Source: Turnera subulata (Eukaryota > Streptophyta > Magnoliopsida > Malpighiales > Passifloraceae). Taken from it: a stretch of DNA of 64,000 nt. Both the position numbers and the translations under genes were made by a program. The notes beneath the pieces are model-generated. The model worked only from the letters and a program-made list of their open reading frames with translations. It was not told where the DNA came from and searched no databases. Where the stretch lies: positions 19,342-83,341 of the forward strand of contig JAKUCV010002855.1 of NCBI GenBank assembly GCA_028386065.3, read 5' to 3'. Every line of letters begins with the position of its first letter. The stretch's first letter is position 1. Below, piece by piece: positions 11,200 to 20,956 of the stretch.

Positions 11200-12345
11200 A
11201 GGTTTCGCTCGACCACGGCCTTGTCCTTGAGCTCTAGATCCACCTGGCACGCTGGCCATAGAGGTCTGAACTGTTGGTGCCGGTGCAGAGTTGCTGACTC
11301 TTCCAAGCTTTGGGCATGCATAATGATAATATCCCAACTCATTGCACTCGAAGCATCTGACCGATGATATGGGACGTCAGAAGCGGTTATCTCCAGAACT
11401 AGTCTTTCCAGGTCCACTCCATCCTCCAGTCGAAGCTCCACAGTTGTTAGCCCAACCACGTCCATAGGTCGTCGACTAGTACTGTCCTCGCCCAGCTGCA
11501 GGTGCACTAGCGGCAGGTGCATATGGCTTCTTGTTCTGACTGGGAGGTACCTGCAGTGCATTTCTCTTCCGGCGATACTCCTGTTGGTCACGCCATGTAA
11601 CTTCAACCTTCTGAGCATCCCTTACCATGTCTTGATATCCAGCATAATCCTTGCATCCCATGATAGCTCGGATGTCAGGATGTAGACCTCTAAAAAAACG
11701 TTGGCATCTGGCTTTGGTGGTTGCTACCAGATCTTCAACATACAGGCACAGCGATTAAACTTCTTCTCATACTCTGTCACGGACATACTATCTTGGCGCA
11801 ATTCCAGGAATTCGCGCTGCATGCGTTCCTGAAATTCTTCAGTAAAGAACTTGTCCTTGAACATGGCCGTGAACTCAGCCCATGGCATCACCACTGGTTT
11901 CTACAGGTCTCTTGTGGTAGATTCCCACCATGTTGCTGCTTCTTCACGGAAAAGAGAAGCGGCATAGTTCACTCATTGGTCAGTTGTGCACTTGATCTTA
12001 AGCATGACCCTGGCGATCTGACGTAACCACTCGTCCGCCTCACGAGGGTCAGTCGCACCTGAGAAAGGCTCACCTCCAAGCTCAGATAGCTTGGTAAAAA
12101 TAAGGTCTTCGACTGGTGCCCCAGCTTTCTGTCGATGAAGGATCTGGGTCATCATATGCATCATCTGCAGGGACATCTGGTATGGCACACCCGGACCCCA
12201 TCGTAGACATGTGGTTCTTCTCTGTATGCATACGGTTGACCAATTGACACTCGGTCCTCTTCCAAGTGTTGTTAAGCGGCATGCTGGTGTCCCTCAGCTG
12301 GATCCATCTCGTCCTTCCTATATGAAGATGTATGCTTGAGTATCA
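11200..12345 (-). pseudogene. Gag, element A
   Basis: Homologous along its length to the 303-codon gag of block B (59,706-60,617), but fragmented. There is a stop at about 12,270, a 1-base deletion at about 12,192, and further breaks between 11,660 and 12,000. The C-terminal nucleocapsid reads CFECNELGYYHYACP: the CX2CX4HX4C zinc knuckle has Y at the histidine position in both blocks. A TAG after GRGQY (about 11,475) splits capsid from nucleocapsid in both copies. Confidence 0.75.
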
Positions 12346-12399
12346 TATTTATATCATGTAGAGCTGGATATGCACAGACAATCAAACAACAACCGAGGA

Positions 12400-12424
12400 T
12401 CTACAGCCTACTCCACTACCAAAA
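12400..12424 (-). other. Possible primer-binding site, element A
   Basis: In element orientation TTTTGGTAGTGGAG follows the 5' LTR end GGCGTTTCA within a few bases. TGGTA is the usual beginning of a site complementary to initiator-type tRNA-Met, but the following bases do not match it well, and block B reads TGGTAGCGGACC. The primer tRNA is uncertain. Confidence 0.35.
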
Positions 12425-15128
12425 TGAAACGCCCCGATCAGTATTTACCGTTATACATAGTAACACATGTGGGACCACCTACTATTATAGTTTCCACAGT
12501 GGTAAATATCATAAACCAATAGTAATAATACAATGACAGTACATAATACATCAATAGTACTCGTCTCGGCAGGGAGACATTATTACAACAAGCACCAGAA
12601 CTGAGTAATAAAATGCAAGCAGCGGAAGTCTTAATACAATACATCATTAGACAACAGTATGATGCAACGCAGGATGGATCCGGGCCTGGCAGAGGGTGCG
12701 CCACAGCTTGCCTCGAACGTACCTGAGCTACGCACAACCAAACTACGCGACCAGGTCATGCAGGCGAGGGGTGAGTCCGAAGTGCTCGCCGGGTAAAATC
12801 CATAAGCAAATATACATATACAAGCAACCAATGATAACCAAGTCACATCAACAGCAAATAACTAAGGTTCTCACAAACCTCAAAAAACACACTCTGTGAA
12901 TCTAGACACGCTATACCAATTTTATTCTCAGGGCCCCTATCACAAATTAAATGGTGGCCGTCGCATGGTAGTCAAGCTAGCTAGCCCGTAGACCCCGCCC
13001 TAGTACCTCCACGTATAATTGGCACAGACAGGAAGCAGACTCCAAGCACACTCTCCCCCAGCGCCTAAAATAATAATTGGTACAGACAGGGAGCAGACCC
13101 CAAGCACACTCTCCCCCAGCAATATAAAAATAAGACTACCATCTGGCTGTTCTAACATTTAACTGTGACTTAATAGTTGTCTAAGTGTATCCAATTTTAT
13201 TATTTCTCCTCCCTCAACTAGTTACTATGATTCTACTATCCGACCATTATCTCATTATCCCGAGCAGGCTCACAGCCTCTCCGCTCATCTGGATAATGCA
13301 AACTTATCCCAAACTGTTATCTCATACCAGTACCCCCGGTACTCAACTCACACAATCCTCATAGTTAACAACAACAGTAATAGACTTACTTATACCAACA
13401 ATTCCAATATCATCAATAACAACAACAGTAGCAATATTTCCAACATCATCAATAGCATCAAACATCAATTTAACTCATCACACAACAAGTCATTCACAGC
13501 CACATCGAATTATTCTAGCATATAACACACATAGTAAACAAACAGCAACTTGGTATTACGGGCAGTATGTAAATATTTACTTATCCTCACCTTAGCCGAT
13601 TTCCTATTCCTGGAAGTCCTCGAAATGCCTGACTCAGGATCCTCGGGGTACAGCTCGTTATCAACTCCTATATCAAACAATAATTTATGCACACATAAGA
13701 CTATTACTGTAAGCCGTAAAATAAGTACTGGACCAACCTAGTACTCCCCCGGGTTATTCCCATTATCATCATAATTCACCATTTATTTCAAGTGCCAAAA
13801 ATAACCATACTGATACCCGGTTATTACTCCGGTATAATGCTTATTTTGATAATACCCTTTCCATATTTATTTTCCATAAGTATGTACTTTCCAAAATATT
13901 TCCATTACTTCAGTTTTCCAAATTAATTACCATACTATAACTATCTTGCCATAAGTATATATTTATTTATAATATTATTCCTCAAAATTATTTACCCAGA
14001 ATTATCTATTTTTTCCAGATTTAATTTCTATTATTATTATTATTTTTTTTAAATTTCGGACTGGGCCAAATAGTACTAGCCCAGTCCCATACCACAACCA
14101 GCCCATCCAAAAATCCAGGCGCAAGGCCCAGCCAAGGCAGCAGGCCCGTTGCACATGCCCGCCCAGCCCAGGCCTAGTACCCAACAGACCCAACAACCCA
14201 ACCCGCATCTCACAAATCGGGTCAACTACTCGGGTCGTCTCCAACCCGCATCTCACCTCGCGGGTAGCAGCGGTGGCGCAACGAACAGGCGACGGCAGGA
14301 ACGCGGGCGACGTGCGGTGGCTACGATGGCAGGAGACGGCGCGACTACAGATCGTGGTGCAGCAGGAGGCAGGGCTCGACGGCGGCAGCTGCAGCGGGGA
14401 GAAGGAATGCGTCCGTCAGGTCTCTATTGTTGGTGGCATGTCGGGCAGCGAGGGTGGACAGCGACCGCTACGTCACGCCATCAAGGTCAAGGGGAAGACG
14501 TCAGTGTGGTGGTGTCGTGCGGGGCGGTGGTGCTGGTCACGGTGGAGGCGTTGGTGGTGGCGTTTGGGTTTGTTGTGCCCAAAACGACGGTGTATCGGGC
14601 TGCTGTATGTGTTCTTTTTATTTTTTTTCTTTCGTTGGTTCTGGTTTTTGAGAGGTTGTATGGATTTCAGGCAGTGAGTTTTTGCAGAGTTGCAGAGGAA
14701 AGTGGTACTGGGTGATGGGTTTGCAGTTGATGATGGGTACGAGCAAAAATAAAACACGCAGGGTCACAGGCTTCACAGGAGGGAACATACCCTCACATGC
14801 ACACAGGAAAAAGGCAGCTGCATAATTCAATTATGCAGTCGTGTCCCGTCCGGACCAAAAAATATCTATAATACCCCCATGACTTTATTTATGGTCCGTA
14901 AACTCGAGGATAAACCTGATTTTTCTCGAGATTCCTGGACCCAAAAAATTCCAACTTTGGTCTGTAAAATCTGCAGAATAATCCTGAGTGTGGGACAAAG
15001 CTCGGTTTCGGAATCCAATGCATAATTTACCCTGAAATATTTACCCAAGATTATTTTTATATAGTCAATTACTGTACAAAGCATTTTACAGTCCGATAAA
15101 AATGTAAATTTTTACCCGGGCTGTTACA
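12425..15128 (-). repeat. 5' LTR of chromodomain element A
   Basis: 2,704 bp, TG...CA ended, without the solo-LTR interruption. It differs from the 3' LTR of the same element at many positions and shares private features with the 5' LTR of block B (60,657-63,393). It lacks about 19 bp near 13,700 that all three other LTR copies keep. Confidence 0.92.
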
Positions 15129-15472
15129 ATATTAATATCACTAGTCACTAGAAGATGATAGATAAACCATTACTTTTTTCAAAAAAATTATCCTTTATAA
15201 TTTAAAAATTTGTATAAAAATATTTTTTTGTATTTATTTAGGTTTATATTTTTTTCTACAATTATTTTCTACATTATTCTCTTACTTCTACTTATTTTCT
15301 TGTATAAAATTTTTATTTTATAATATTCATATAACAGGGTGCGGCTTTGTTTCTTTTTGTTTGATTAGTACTTGCGACATCACGACATCGTTTAGCTAGG
15401 ATTTTTTTAAAAAAATTGAAAAGAAATAAAAAATGTGTGGAAAAAGCATGAAAAAGAAAAAAAAATTCAGTA
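15129..15472. other. Right inner part of MULE-like element A
   Basis: AT-rich, no gene. Continues past the retrotransposon to the right TIR and matches 63,394-63,738 in block B. Confidence 0.5.
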
Positions 15473-15580
15473 TAAACACTCGCGCACCATGAGTCTGGTA
15501 GCTGGTGTTAACAGAGTTACTAATTTGTTACTTTTAGAAAGTTAAGTTACTAATTTATTACAGCAAAAAGTTAAGTTGCC
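15473..15580 (-). repeat. Right terminal inverted repeat, MULE-like element A
   Basis: Reads TAAACACTCGCGCACCATGA through CAGCAAAAAGTTAAGTTGCC and is the reverse complement of 1,333-1,451 with scattered mismatches. Confidence 0.65.
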
Positions 15581-16309
15581 GAGCGGAGGACAATTCAGCA
15601 TTGGTGGGGACCTAAAGCACACTGCTTTGCGATTGTGAAAATAAAAAAAAGGGACAACAACCTTGATTGTAAGCTATAGACGAAATGAAATAGATGCAAC
15701 AATCATAAATTAAGGAGAGCTGCTCACCTCTAGTTTAAACCCCTCTATTTTTCTCCAGTTTATGGTTAGGATGGATACGCATCACTTAAAACTAATTCAA
15801 TAGTCCATATCTAGGAGAAAAAAATTTGGGTTATTACTTCTCCCCGGAAACTAACATTTTTTTAGTGGAACATATTCTTTTCTTATTAAAATTTGTAGAG
15901 ACCCCAATTTACAGTGTTTGACAAACCTTTAGCAGGCATGACAATTACAGACAGTAATAAAAGCCATGAGATTGAAGTTAAGAAATGAATCTAAAAAGGT
16001 AGCCATGAGCTTAATCCACCTCAATTTTTTCTAATTAAACATAATCATCCTTCTCAACAAGCCAGAGCAAAGGAAGTGGAAGGAAGTGCTAGCAATATAA
16101 TTATCCTTCTCAATTCAAGGTAATTGAATTCCCAATCTGCTCAAGTTTCCAACAAGCAAAACCAAAACAACAACAGCTAATTATAGAACCAAATATTCAG
16201 TACAAAGCCAAAACTTCTTAAAAATTTCCAGGACTAGGATCTAAACCACCTATGTGACTTGTTAAACCATCCTTTGTTTTTTATTCAATGGTCCGAAATC
16301 TACCTAACT
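15581..16309. other. Intergenic; contains inverted copy of an F-box downstream flank
   Basis: No gene. The part up to 15,704 is also at the window end. From about 16,020 to 16,130 it is the reverse complement of sequence at about 36,480-36,610, downstream of the intact gene at 35,194, including CTTCTCAACAAGCC and GGAAGTGCTA. It is thus the 3' flank of the minus-strand fragment at 16,310-17,000. Confidence 0.5.
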
Positions 16310-17000
16310 AGCAGCTGGATAGGGAGGTGAGAGCTTCTTCATAGGGAATGGATGACCCTATTTTGTAAAAATTATAATACTTGTCTCGCCCCAGGACTCT
16401 TCTAGCTTGTCCATGATTATTGTTCCATTGGAGGATCGGTGTGTCCTATTAAATGGAAGTAGAGCATCATGTATCCGCGACCGCGACCGCGACCCCTTAC
16501 AGAAGACACATACACAGATATTCACCTACAATTCCCAAGCTCATGTGCAGAAGATCGACCGCGAACCGGGGCTGGAACATCGTAAAACTTCTGCTCCACC
16601 AAATCAAAAGCAACGATCTTCTTACCAGAACAACTTTCCCAATGAAGTGCACCATTCAAGTACAGACCCGTATCCCCTTCTTGAATCAGCTGCAAGTCTC
16701 TGCTAGGGTTTTCCATCAATTTCCAGGAATCTGTCTTCAGCGAGAAGATGTGTACTTTAGGTACTCGATCTTCGGGAATGGGAGCATAACGGCGATAGGC
16801 AGCTAGAGAAACCTTATAATCATCACCAACCGAATCATATCCAAAACCATAAGCAAGGTCCGTATAATGAAAAGGACCTAAGATATATTCAGGCTGTGGC
16901 GATTTTCCGGTATAAAAGTGCGAAACACAAAGATCAAGTTGCAATACCCAATCATACTCCAAGCTAAAAATTGTCGTTGCTACACAAAGTTTATGCTTCT
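16310..17000 (-). pseudogene. F-box/FBA C-terminal fragment (copy a)
   Basis: Minus-strand remnant of the FBA domain, closest in wording to the gene at 35,194. YGFGYDSVGDDYKV, PKVHIFSLKTDSWKLMENP and GLYLNGALHWESCSGKK are readable in 16,522-17,019. No F-box is present: upstream the frame runs into F-box downstream-flank sequence (a CATAAACTTTGTG phrase), so the 5' end is a rearrangement junction. An internal deletion near 16,505-16,521 removes the segment between the LCMC-type motif and the CNF motif. A triplicated CCGCGA at about 16,479-16,496 inserts codons beside it. The family comprises SCF substrate receptors; this copy cannot encode one. Confidence 0.8.
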
Positions 17001-17502
17001 TAAAAGAATGGAGATTCAAATATAGTGCTTGGCAATATAATCATATCCCAGTATCTAAGAAGTTCATATCCCTGCACAAAGTTTACGCTTTTCAAAAGGA
17101 AAAGAACACATGAAAGTAATTCGATCAATCGAATAGGATTCCTGCCTTGGCTAACATCCTTGATGAACCATCCTAGGCGAGCCAAACCTTGGATTATCTT
17201 GCTGAAGAAGATCCATTCTCTTCAACAGTGAATTGAGGAAATAAACGTGAGGCTCTTTACTGCTTTATATGTTCCTTAAATAGGATATGGAAGTACAGAG
17301 AATATAAAAACCTAACCAAATATGAAAACCACTCAATAGTTTGATTCAAAATCAGAGAAGGGGTAGACTACAACACTTAATTTATATAGAATGTGATATT
17401 AAATTGTAAAATTTGAGTGCCAGATAAGTAAAAATAACATTGGACCTCGCTCTTAACTCACCTCAACGTGCCTTAGTTCAAGCTTTGTTTACAGATTAAT
17501 GT
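17001..17502. other. F-box downstream-flank fragments and spacer
   Basis: Between about 17,000 and 17,110 the reverse strand carries the F-box 3'-flank phrases seen at 41,240-41,330 (GAACTTCTTAGAT, ACTATATTTGAATCTCC), partly repeated. The rest, 17,110-17,502, shows no gene; the final part is the 3' untranslated flank of the F-box gene on the minus strand. Confidence 0.45.
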
Positions 17503-18672
17503 TCAAAATCCCAGGTTCTTCTCCACAGAAGGATACGGAGAGGCGAGAGATTCTCTATATGGGATGGATGCCCAATGCTCATAATATTTTACCTTCACTT
17601 CTCCCTCATCCACTCCATCTTTATCAGATTTTCCAAGAGTCTTATCCCATTTGAGTATTTGTACGCAACCGTGCATGTAAAACATCAGGCATCCTTCATC
17701 CTCCTTATCCTGTAGAGAATCTGCTGTGAAGTTGCAATGACAGCGAACACTGCAGTACTGACCACCCAAAGATGGACGATAATCAATGAAAGGAACCCAT
17801 GATTTCGCGTTCAAGTATTCCTTCATGACCCAAACAACACTGCCTTGAACTGTCGGAGCAGGAAAACACGACATACACAGATATTCTCCAACAATTCCTA
17901 TACCCTTGTGTCCCAAACCTCTTAGCTCCGGAGGGGCCGGGAAATCATAAAATTTCTCCTCTGCCAAATCGAAAGCGGTAATCTTCTTAGCATCTTTCTT
18001 CCCCCAATGAAGTGCACCATTCAAGAAGAGACCCCTGTCCGCTTCTCTGATATCTTGCAGGTGTCTGCCAGGATTTTCCACTCTTTTCCAGGAACCTGTC
18101 TTCAGGGAGAAGATTTGAACCTTAGGTACAAAATCTTCAGGAATGGGCGCTGAGCGGCGCACTGCAACTAGAAAGACCTTGTAATCATCAGCAGCCGAAT
18201 CATATCCGAAACCATAAGCACACTGCATCCCACCATAATGACAAGACATGTCTTCAGGATCTGGCAACTTTCTGTACACACCCGTAAAAGGATTCCACAC
18301 GAATTTGTCTCGATGGTCATTAGATAGTGACTCCTGAGCTAAACAAACTAATCCGTTGCAAGATCCTACAATAAATAAAAATCTTGTACTCTCAGGGAAA
18401 ATTAACTTGGTACAAGTTTCTTCATCGCCGCGATAGTCATAGGACTCAAGATGCGCACCATAATCTGCCTTGAGACCTGTATAAGGAAGCGGACGACGTA
18501 GGAGTTTTTGGACTGGAGGTGCAGTTTTGAATCTCAATTTTTGGAATTCTTCACTGAGCAACAGAGACGACCATGACTTGGAGAGTGATTTGAATCGATG
18601 AATGGACTCGCTGGGTAACCGCGCCAGTATCTCCTCCACAATTTCTGATGGTAATCTAAGACTTGACATCAT
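17503..18672 (-). CDS. F-box/FBA protein, intact (copy b)
   Basis: Single-exon frame of 389 codons. Residues 5-50 are the F-box (LRLPSEIVEEILARLPSESI, then HRFKSLSKSWSSLL), which binds SKP1 so that the protein acts as substrate receptor of an SCF ubiquitin ligase. Residues about 95-340 are an F-box-associated (FBA) interaction domain: SCNGLVCLAQE, WNPFTGVYRKLPDPE, YGFGYDSAADDYKVFL, IFSLKTGSWKRVENP, GLFLNGALHWG, ITAFDLAEEKFYDFPAP, GIVGEYLCMS, VVWVMKEYLN. Length and architecture fit the large plant family that includes CPR1-type and S-locus-type F-box proteins; which one I cannot say, and no S-RNase gene is in the window. A second in-frame ATG immediately follows the first; the start is supported by homologous starts in the paralogues. 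The promoter module lies at 18,770-18,875. Expression and target are unknown. Confidence 0.92.
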   Translation of the reverse strand: MMSSLRLPSEIVEEILARLPSESIHRFKSLSKSWSSLLLSEEFQKLRFKTAPPVQKLLRRPLPYTGLKADYGAHLESYDYRGDEETCTKLIFPESTRFLFIVGSCNGLVCLAQESLSNDHRDKFVWNPFTGVYRKLPDPEDMSCHYGGMQCAYGFGYDSAADDYKVFLVAVRRSAPIPEDFVPKVQIFSLKTGSWKRVENPGRHLQDIREADRGLFLNGALHWGKKDAKKITAFDLAEEKFYDFPAPPELRGLGHKGIGIVGEYLCMSCFPAPTVQGSVVWVMKEYLNAKSWVPFIDYRPSLGGQYCSVRCHCNFTADSLQDKEDEGCLMFYMHGCVQILKWDKTLGKSDKDGVDEGEVKVKYYEHWASIPYRESLASPYPSVEKNLGF

Positions 18673-18769
18673 AATACCTAATTAACCTAGGAGCCCTCCT
18701 CCTCTATTCAAGAGATAAGGGTTTCTTAAAAAAAAAAAACCGTTAGTGCCACTTTCTCTTGAATTGTTT

Positions 18770-18875
18770 TTGTCGAAACTATTACATAATAAGTAATAAC
18801 AAACCCTACATATAGACGACTCTTACATAACCGACATCACAAACACTCCTTAACCCCAAAAGCACTTGGGCTAAT
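18770..18875 (-). promoter_or_regulatory. Conserved F-box promoter module (copy b)
   Basis: Read on the minus strand: CCAAGTGCTTTTGGGG, then GTCGGTTATGTAAGAGTCG, then TCTATATGTAGGGTTTGTT. The same block precedes the F-box copies at 39,679 and 45,472, and a weaker form precedes 35,194. The TATA position is TATATGTA here instead of TATATAAA. A hAT-like element begins immediately upstream at 18,889. Confidence 0.65.
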
Positions 18876-18888
18876 TAGAACAAATATT

Positions 18889-19275
18889 TAGGGGTGAGCA
18901 AAAAAACGGTGCCGATTGTGCCGTGTTGATACCGAACGATAACCGATGGTATCGGCACGGAAATCGCAGGGTTTTAGCGCCACCCCATCCGACTGTGCCG
19001 AGCCGATAAGCCCCGCGATCCTTCTCGGCAAGAGGCGGGCGATACCGTCGGCTAACGGTATTGCCGATACCGACACCCCCTCTGCCAAAACCCCCACCAG
19101 CTCCCCCTCTCTCCTCCACTACAACCACGATTTCCGCCGCCTTAACCTCCCTCCTCAGTCTCCCTCTTCTGTTTCCTCCACCGTTGCTGCAGCCAGGCGA
19201 CGCCATCTCTCTCCTCCTCGCTTGCCGCGACTGTGGCCTCTGTTCTCCACTCCGATCCATCACCCGCAGTCGCCG
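18889..19275. mobile_element. Truncated hAT-like element
   Basis: Begins TAGGGGTGAGCAAAA after CAAATATT and is near-identical to the first half of the complete element at 20,196-20,948. It ends abruptly at about 19,275, where the sequence switches to the repeat that starts AATAGGCCTTAATTAG. GC-rich; the small frames inside it are not conserved genes. Confidence 0.7.
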
Positions 19276-19840
19276 TCATAATAGGCCTTAATTAGTAAAC
19301 TGAAGGGCTTAAAAGTTTAAAACTGTCTTAAAAGTAGGCGTACCCTAGTACAATGGCAACAGGGAATCTTAGATTACCATTAGCAATTGTTGAGCAGATA
19401 CTCTTGCTGTTACCCAACGAGGCCATTCATCGGGTCAGTCTCCAAGTCTTGGTCTTCTTTACTGGTCAGGTCAGTGTAGAATATCATATTTGAATTGTTT
19501 CTATTTTATATTTTTTTAAAAAAATATAATTAAAGGTTAATATAAATATTAATTGTAAGGATATTATTCTATAATCTAATATAATTTTTTTGTTAAGTTT
19601 TTATAAATAAATATAAAGAAGTAAAAAATTAAATTAAATACCATTATCTAACAAAATATTAATAATTTTTATTTTTCTATCTTTTTTTAAAAGAAAATGA
19701 TTGATATTCAACATCATATTCAACCCAAATCAAAATTTTTCTATTTTGAAATCTGTCATGTTACTCCATATTTTAGTTTTTGTTTCTCAAGTATACTGTT
19801 GTTTCAATCCATCTTTCACACCTATTATAGTAGAATTAAT
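19276..19840 (+). repeat. Local duplication Y (matches 24,335-24,902)
   Basis: A block of about 565 bp, nearly identical to 24,335-24,902, including the F-box start fragment and the following AT-rich stretch. It terminates exactly at the N (…TAGAATTAAT), whereas the other copy continues into the Athila-type LTR. Confidence 0.85.
19353..19490 (+). pseudogene. F-box N-terminal fragment (copy c)
   Basis: ATG at 19,353 opens MATGNLRLPLAIVEQILLLL followed by PNEAIHR, an F-box start. After the CATCGGGTCAG segment the frame shifts through loss of several bases compared with paralogues reading HRFRSVSKSWSSLL. The rest of the gene is absent, replaced by AT-rich sequence. Nearly identical to copy e at 24,417. 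Confidence 0.85.
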
Positions 19841-19841
19841 N
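19841..19841. other. Single ambiguous base N (assembly junction)
   Basis: The only N in the window. Left of it the sequence matches 24,335-24,902; right of it the sequence matches 18,542 onward. This looks like a join of two sequence pieces rather than a simple base ambiguity. Confidence 0.9.
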
Positions 19842-19972
19842 TGGAATTCTTCACTGAGCAACAGAGACAACCATGACTTGGAGAGTGATTTGAATCGATG
19901 AATGGACTCGCTGGGTAACCGCGCCAGTATCTCCTCCACAATTTCTGATGGTAATCTAAGACTTGACATCAT
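19842..19972 (-). pseudogene. F-box N-terminal fragment (copy d), cut at the N
   Basis: Minus-strand frame starting at 19,972 reads the same first 43 residues as copy b (MMSSLRLPSEIVEEIL…), with WLSLL for WSSLL, then ends at the N. Upstream it carries the same promoter module as copy b. It is either a truncated duplicate or a second haplotype of copy b. Confidence 0.85.
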
Positions 19973-20059
19973 AATACCTAATTAACCTAGGAGCCCTCCT
20001 CCTCTATTCAAGAGATAAGGGTTTCTTGAAAAAAAAAAAAAAGAAAACGTTAGTGCCAC

Positions 20060-20175
20060 TTTCTCTAGAATTTTTTTTGTCGAAACTATTACATAATAAG
20101 TAATAACAAACCCTACATATAGACGACTCTTACATAACCGACATCACAAACACTCCTTAACCCTAAAAGCACTTG
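20060..20175 (-). promoter_or_regulatory. Conserved F-box promoter module (copy d)
   Basis: Near-identical to 18,770-18,875 (minus-strand core GTCGGTTATGTAAGAGTCG). It now drives only a truncated F-box start. Confidence 0.6.
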
Positions 20176-20195
20176 GGCTAATTAGCACAAATATT

Positions 20196-20948
20196 TAGGG
20201 GTGAGCAAAAAAGCCGTGCCGTTTGTGCCGTGTCGATACCGAACGATAACCGACGGTATCGGCACGGAAATCGCAGGGTTTTAGCGCCACCCCATCCGAC
20301 TGTGCCGAGCTGATAAGCCCCTCGATCCTTCTCGGCAAGAGGCGGGCGATACCGTCGGCTAACGGTATTGCCGATACCGACACCCCCTCTGCCAAAACCC
20401 CCACCAGCTCCCCCTCTCTCCTCCACTACAACAACCATTTCCGCCGCCTTAACCTCCCTCAGTCTCCCTCTTCTGTTTCCTCCACCGTTGCTGCAGTCAG
20501 GCGACGCCATCTCTCTCCTCCTCGCTTGCCGCGACTGTGGCCTCTGTTCTCCACTCCGATCCGTCACCCGCAGTCGTCGTCCTCGCTGCCGAAGCACACC
20601 TACGCTGGAAACATCACCAACAACAGCGACCACGCACCAACACGAACCACCAACACAACACAAAAGAAACCCAACCGGATTTAAGGAAGAGAAGAGAAGA
20701 AAGACGCGGCCTACCTGCGTAAGGGACGGCGGCAACTCAAGCTCCATCCAGGACGGCGGCGCCTCTTTTCTTCTGCTATCAGTGGAAAGCAATTCCGACC
20801 GTACTGAGTTCGGTAGTTATCGGCACACTACCAATCGGCACAAGGGGCATAAAGGCACGGCAGCGGTCGGAGGAATGGGGTGTCAGAAAAGGTATACCGA
20901 TCCCTTATCGGCACGGCATGTGCCGTACCGACCGTTTGCTCTCCCCTA
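20196..20948. mobile_element. Non-autonomous hAT-like element, complete
   Basis: 753 bp. Left end TAGGGGTGAGCAAAAAAGCC and right end GTTTGCTCTCCCCTA are imperfect inverted repeats, extended inward by GTGCCGT/GGCACGGCA-type sequence. The flanks CAAATATT (20,188-20,195) and GAAATATT (20,949-20,956) agree in 7 of 8 bases, the duplication length typical of hAT elements. It is GC-rich and filled with CGGTACGG-like motifs; it contains a stretch resembling spliced or captured coding sequence but no transposase. Confidence 0.75.
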
Positions 20949-20956
20949 GAAATATT

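Larger units (their letters stand above)
1758..15128 (-). mobile_element. Ty3/Gypsy chromodomain retrotransposon, copy A (defective)
   Basis: Complete LTR-to-LTR structure on the minus strand: 5' LTR 12,425-15,128, internal region 7,723-12,424, 3' LTR 1,758-7,722 (interrupted by a solo LTR at 2,043-5,285). LTR ends are TGTAACAGCCC...GGCGTTTCA in element orientation. Domain order is gag, protease, reverse transcriptase, RNase H, integrase, chromodomain, the order of plant chromoviruses. The long LTRs of about 2.7 kb and the C-terminal chromodomain fit the Tekay/Del clade (inference). The flanking 5-mers ATAAT and ATATT differ at one base and may be a decayed target duplication. Several stops and frameshifts make the polyprotein non-functional. 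Confidence 0.9.
1333..15580. mobile_element. MULE-like TIR element interrupted by nested retrotransposons (A)
   Basis: Two inverted repeats of more than 100 bp bracket the chromodomain retrotransposon. Without the nested elements the host is short: about 425 bp on the left and 450 bp on the right. No transposase remains, so it is a non-autonomous element. Superfamily is inferred from TIR length; the absence of a clear target duplication leaves this open. Confidence 0.5.

Noticed and set aside
18871..19291. Pro/Arg-rich frames in the hAT-like element (also 20,178-20,949)
   Set aside because: GC-rich non-coding element sequence; frames on both strands overlap and end at element borders.
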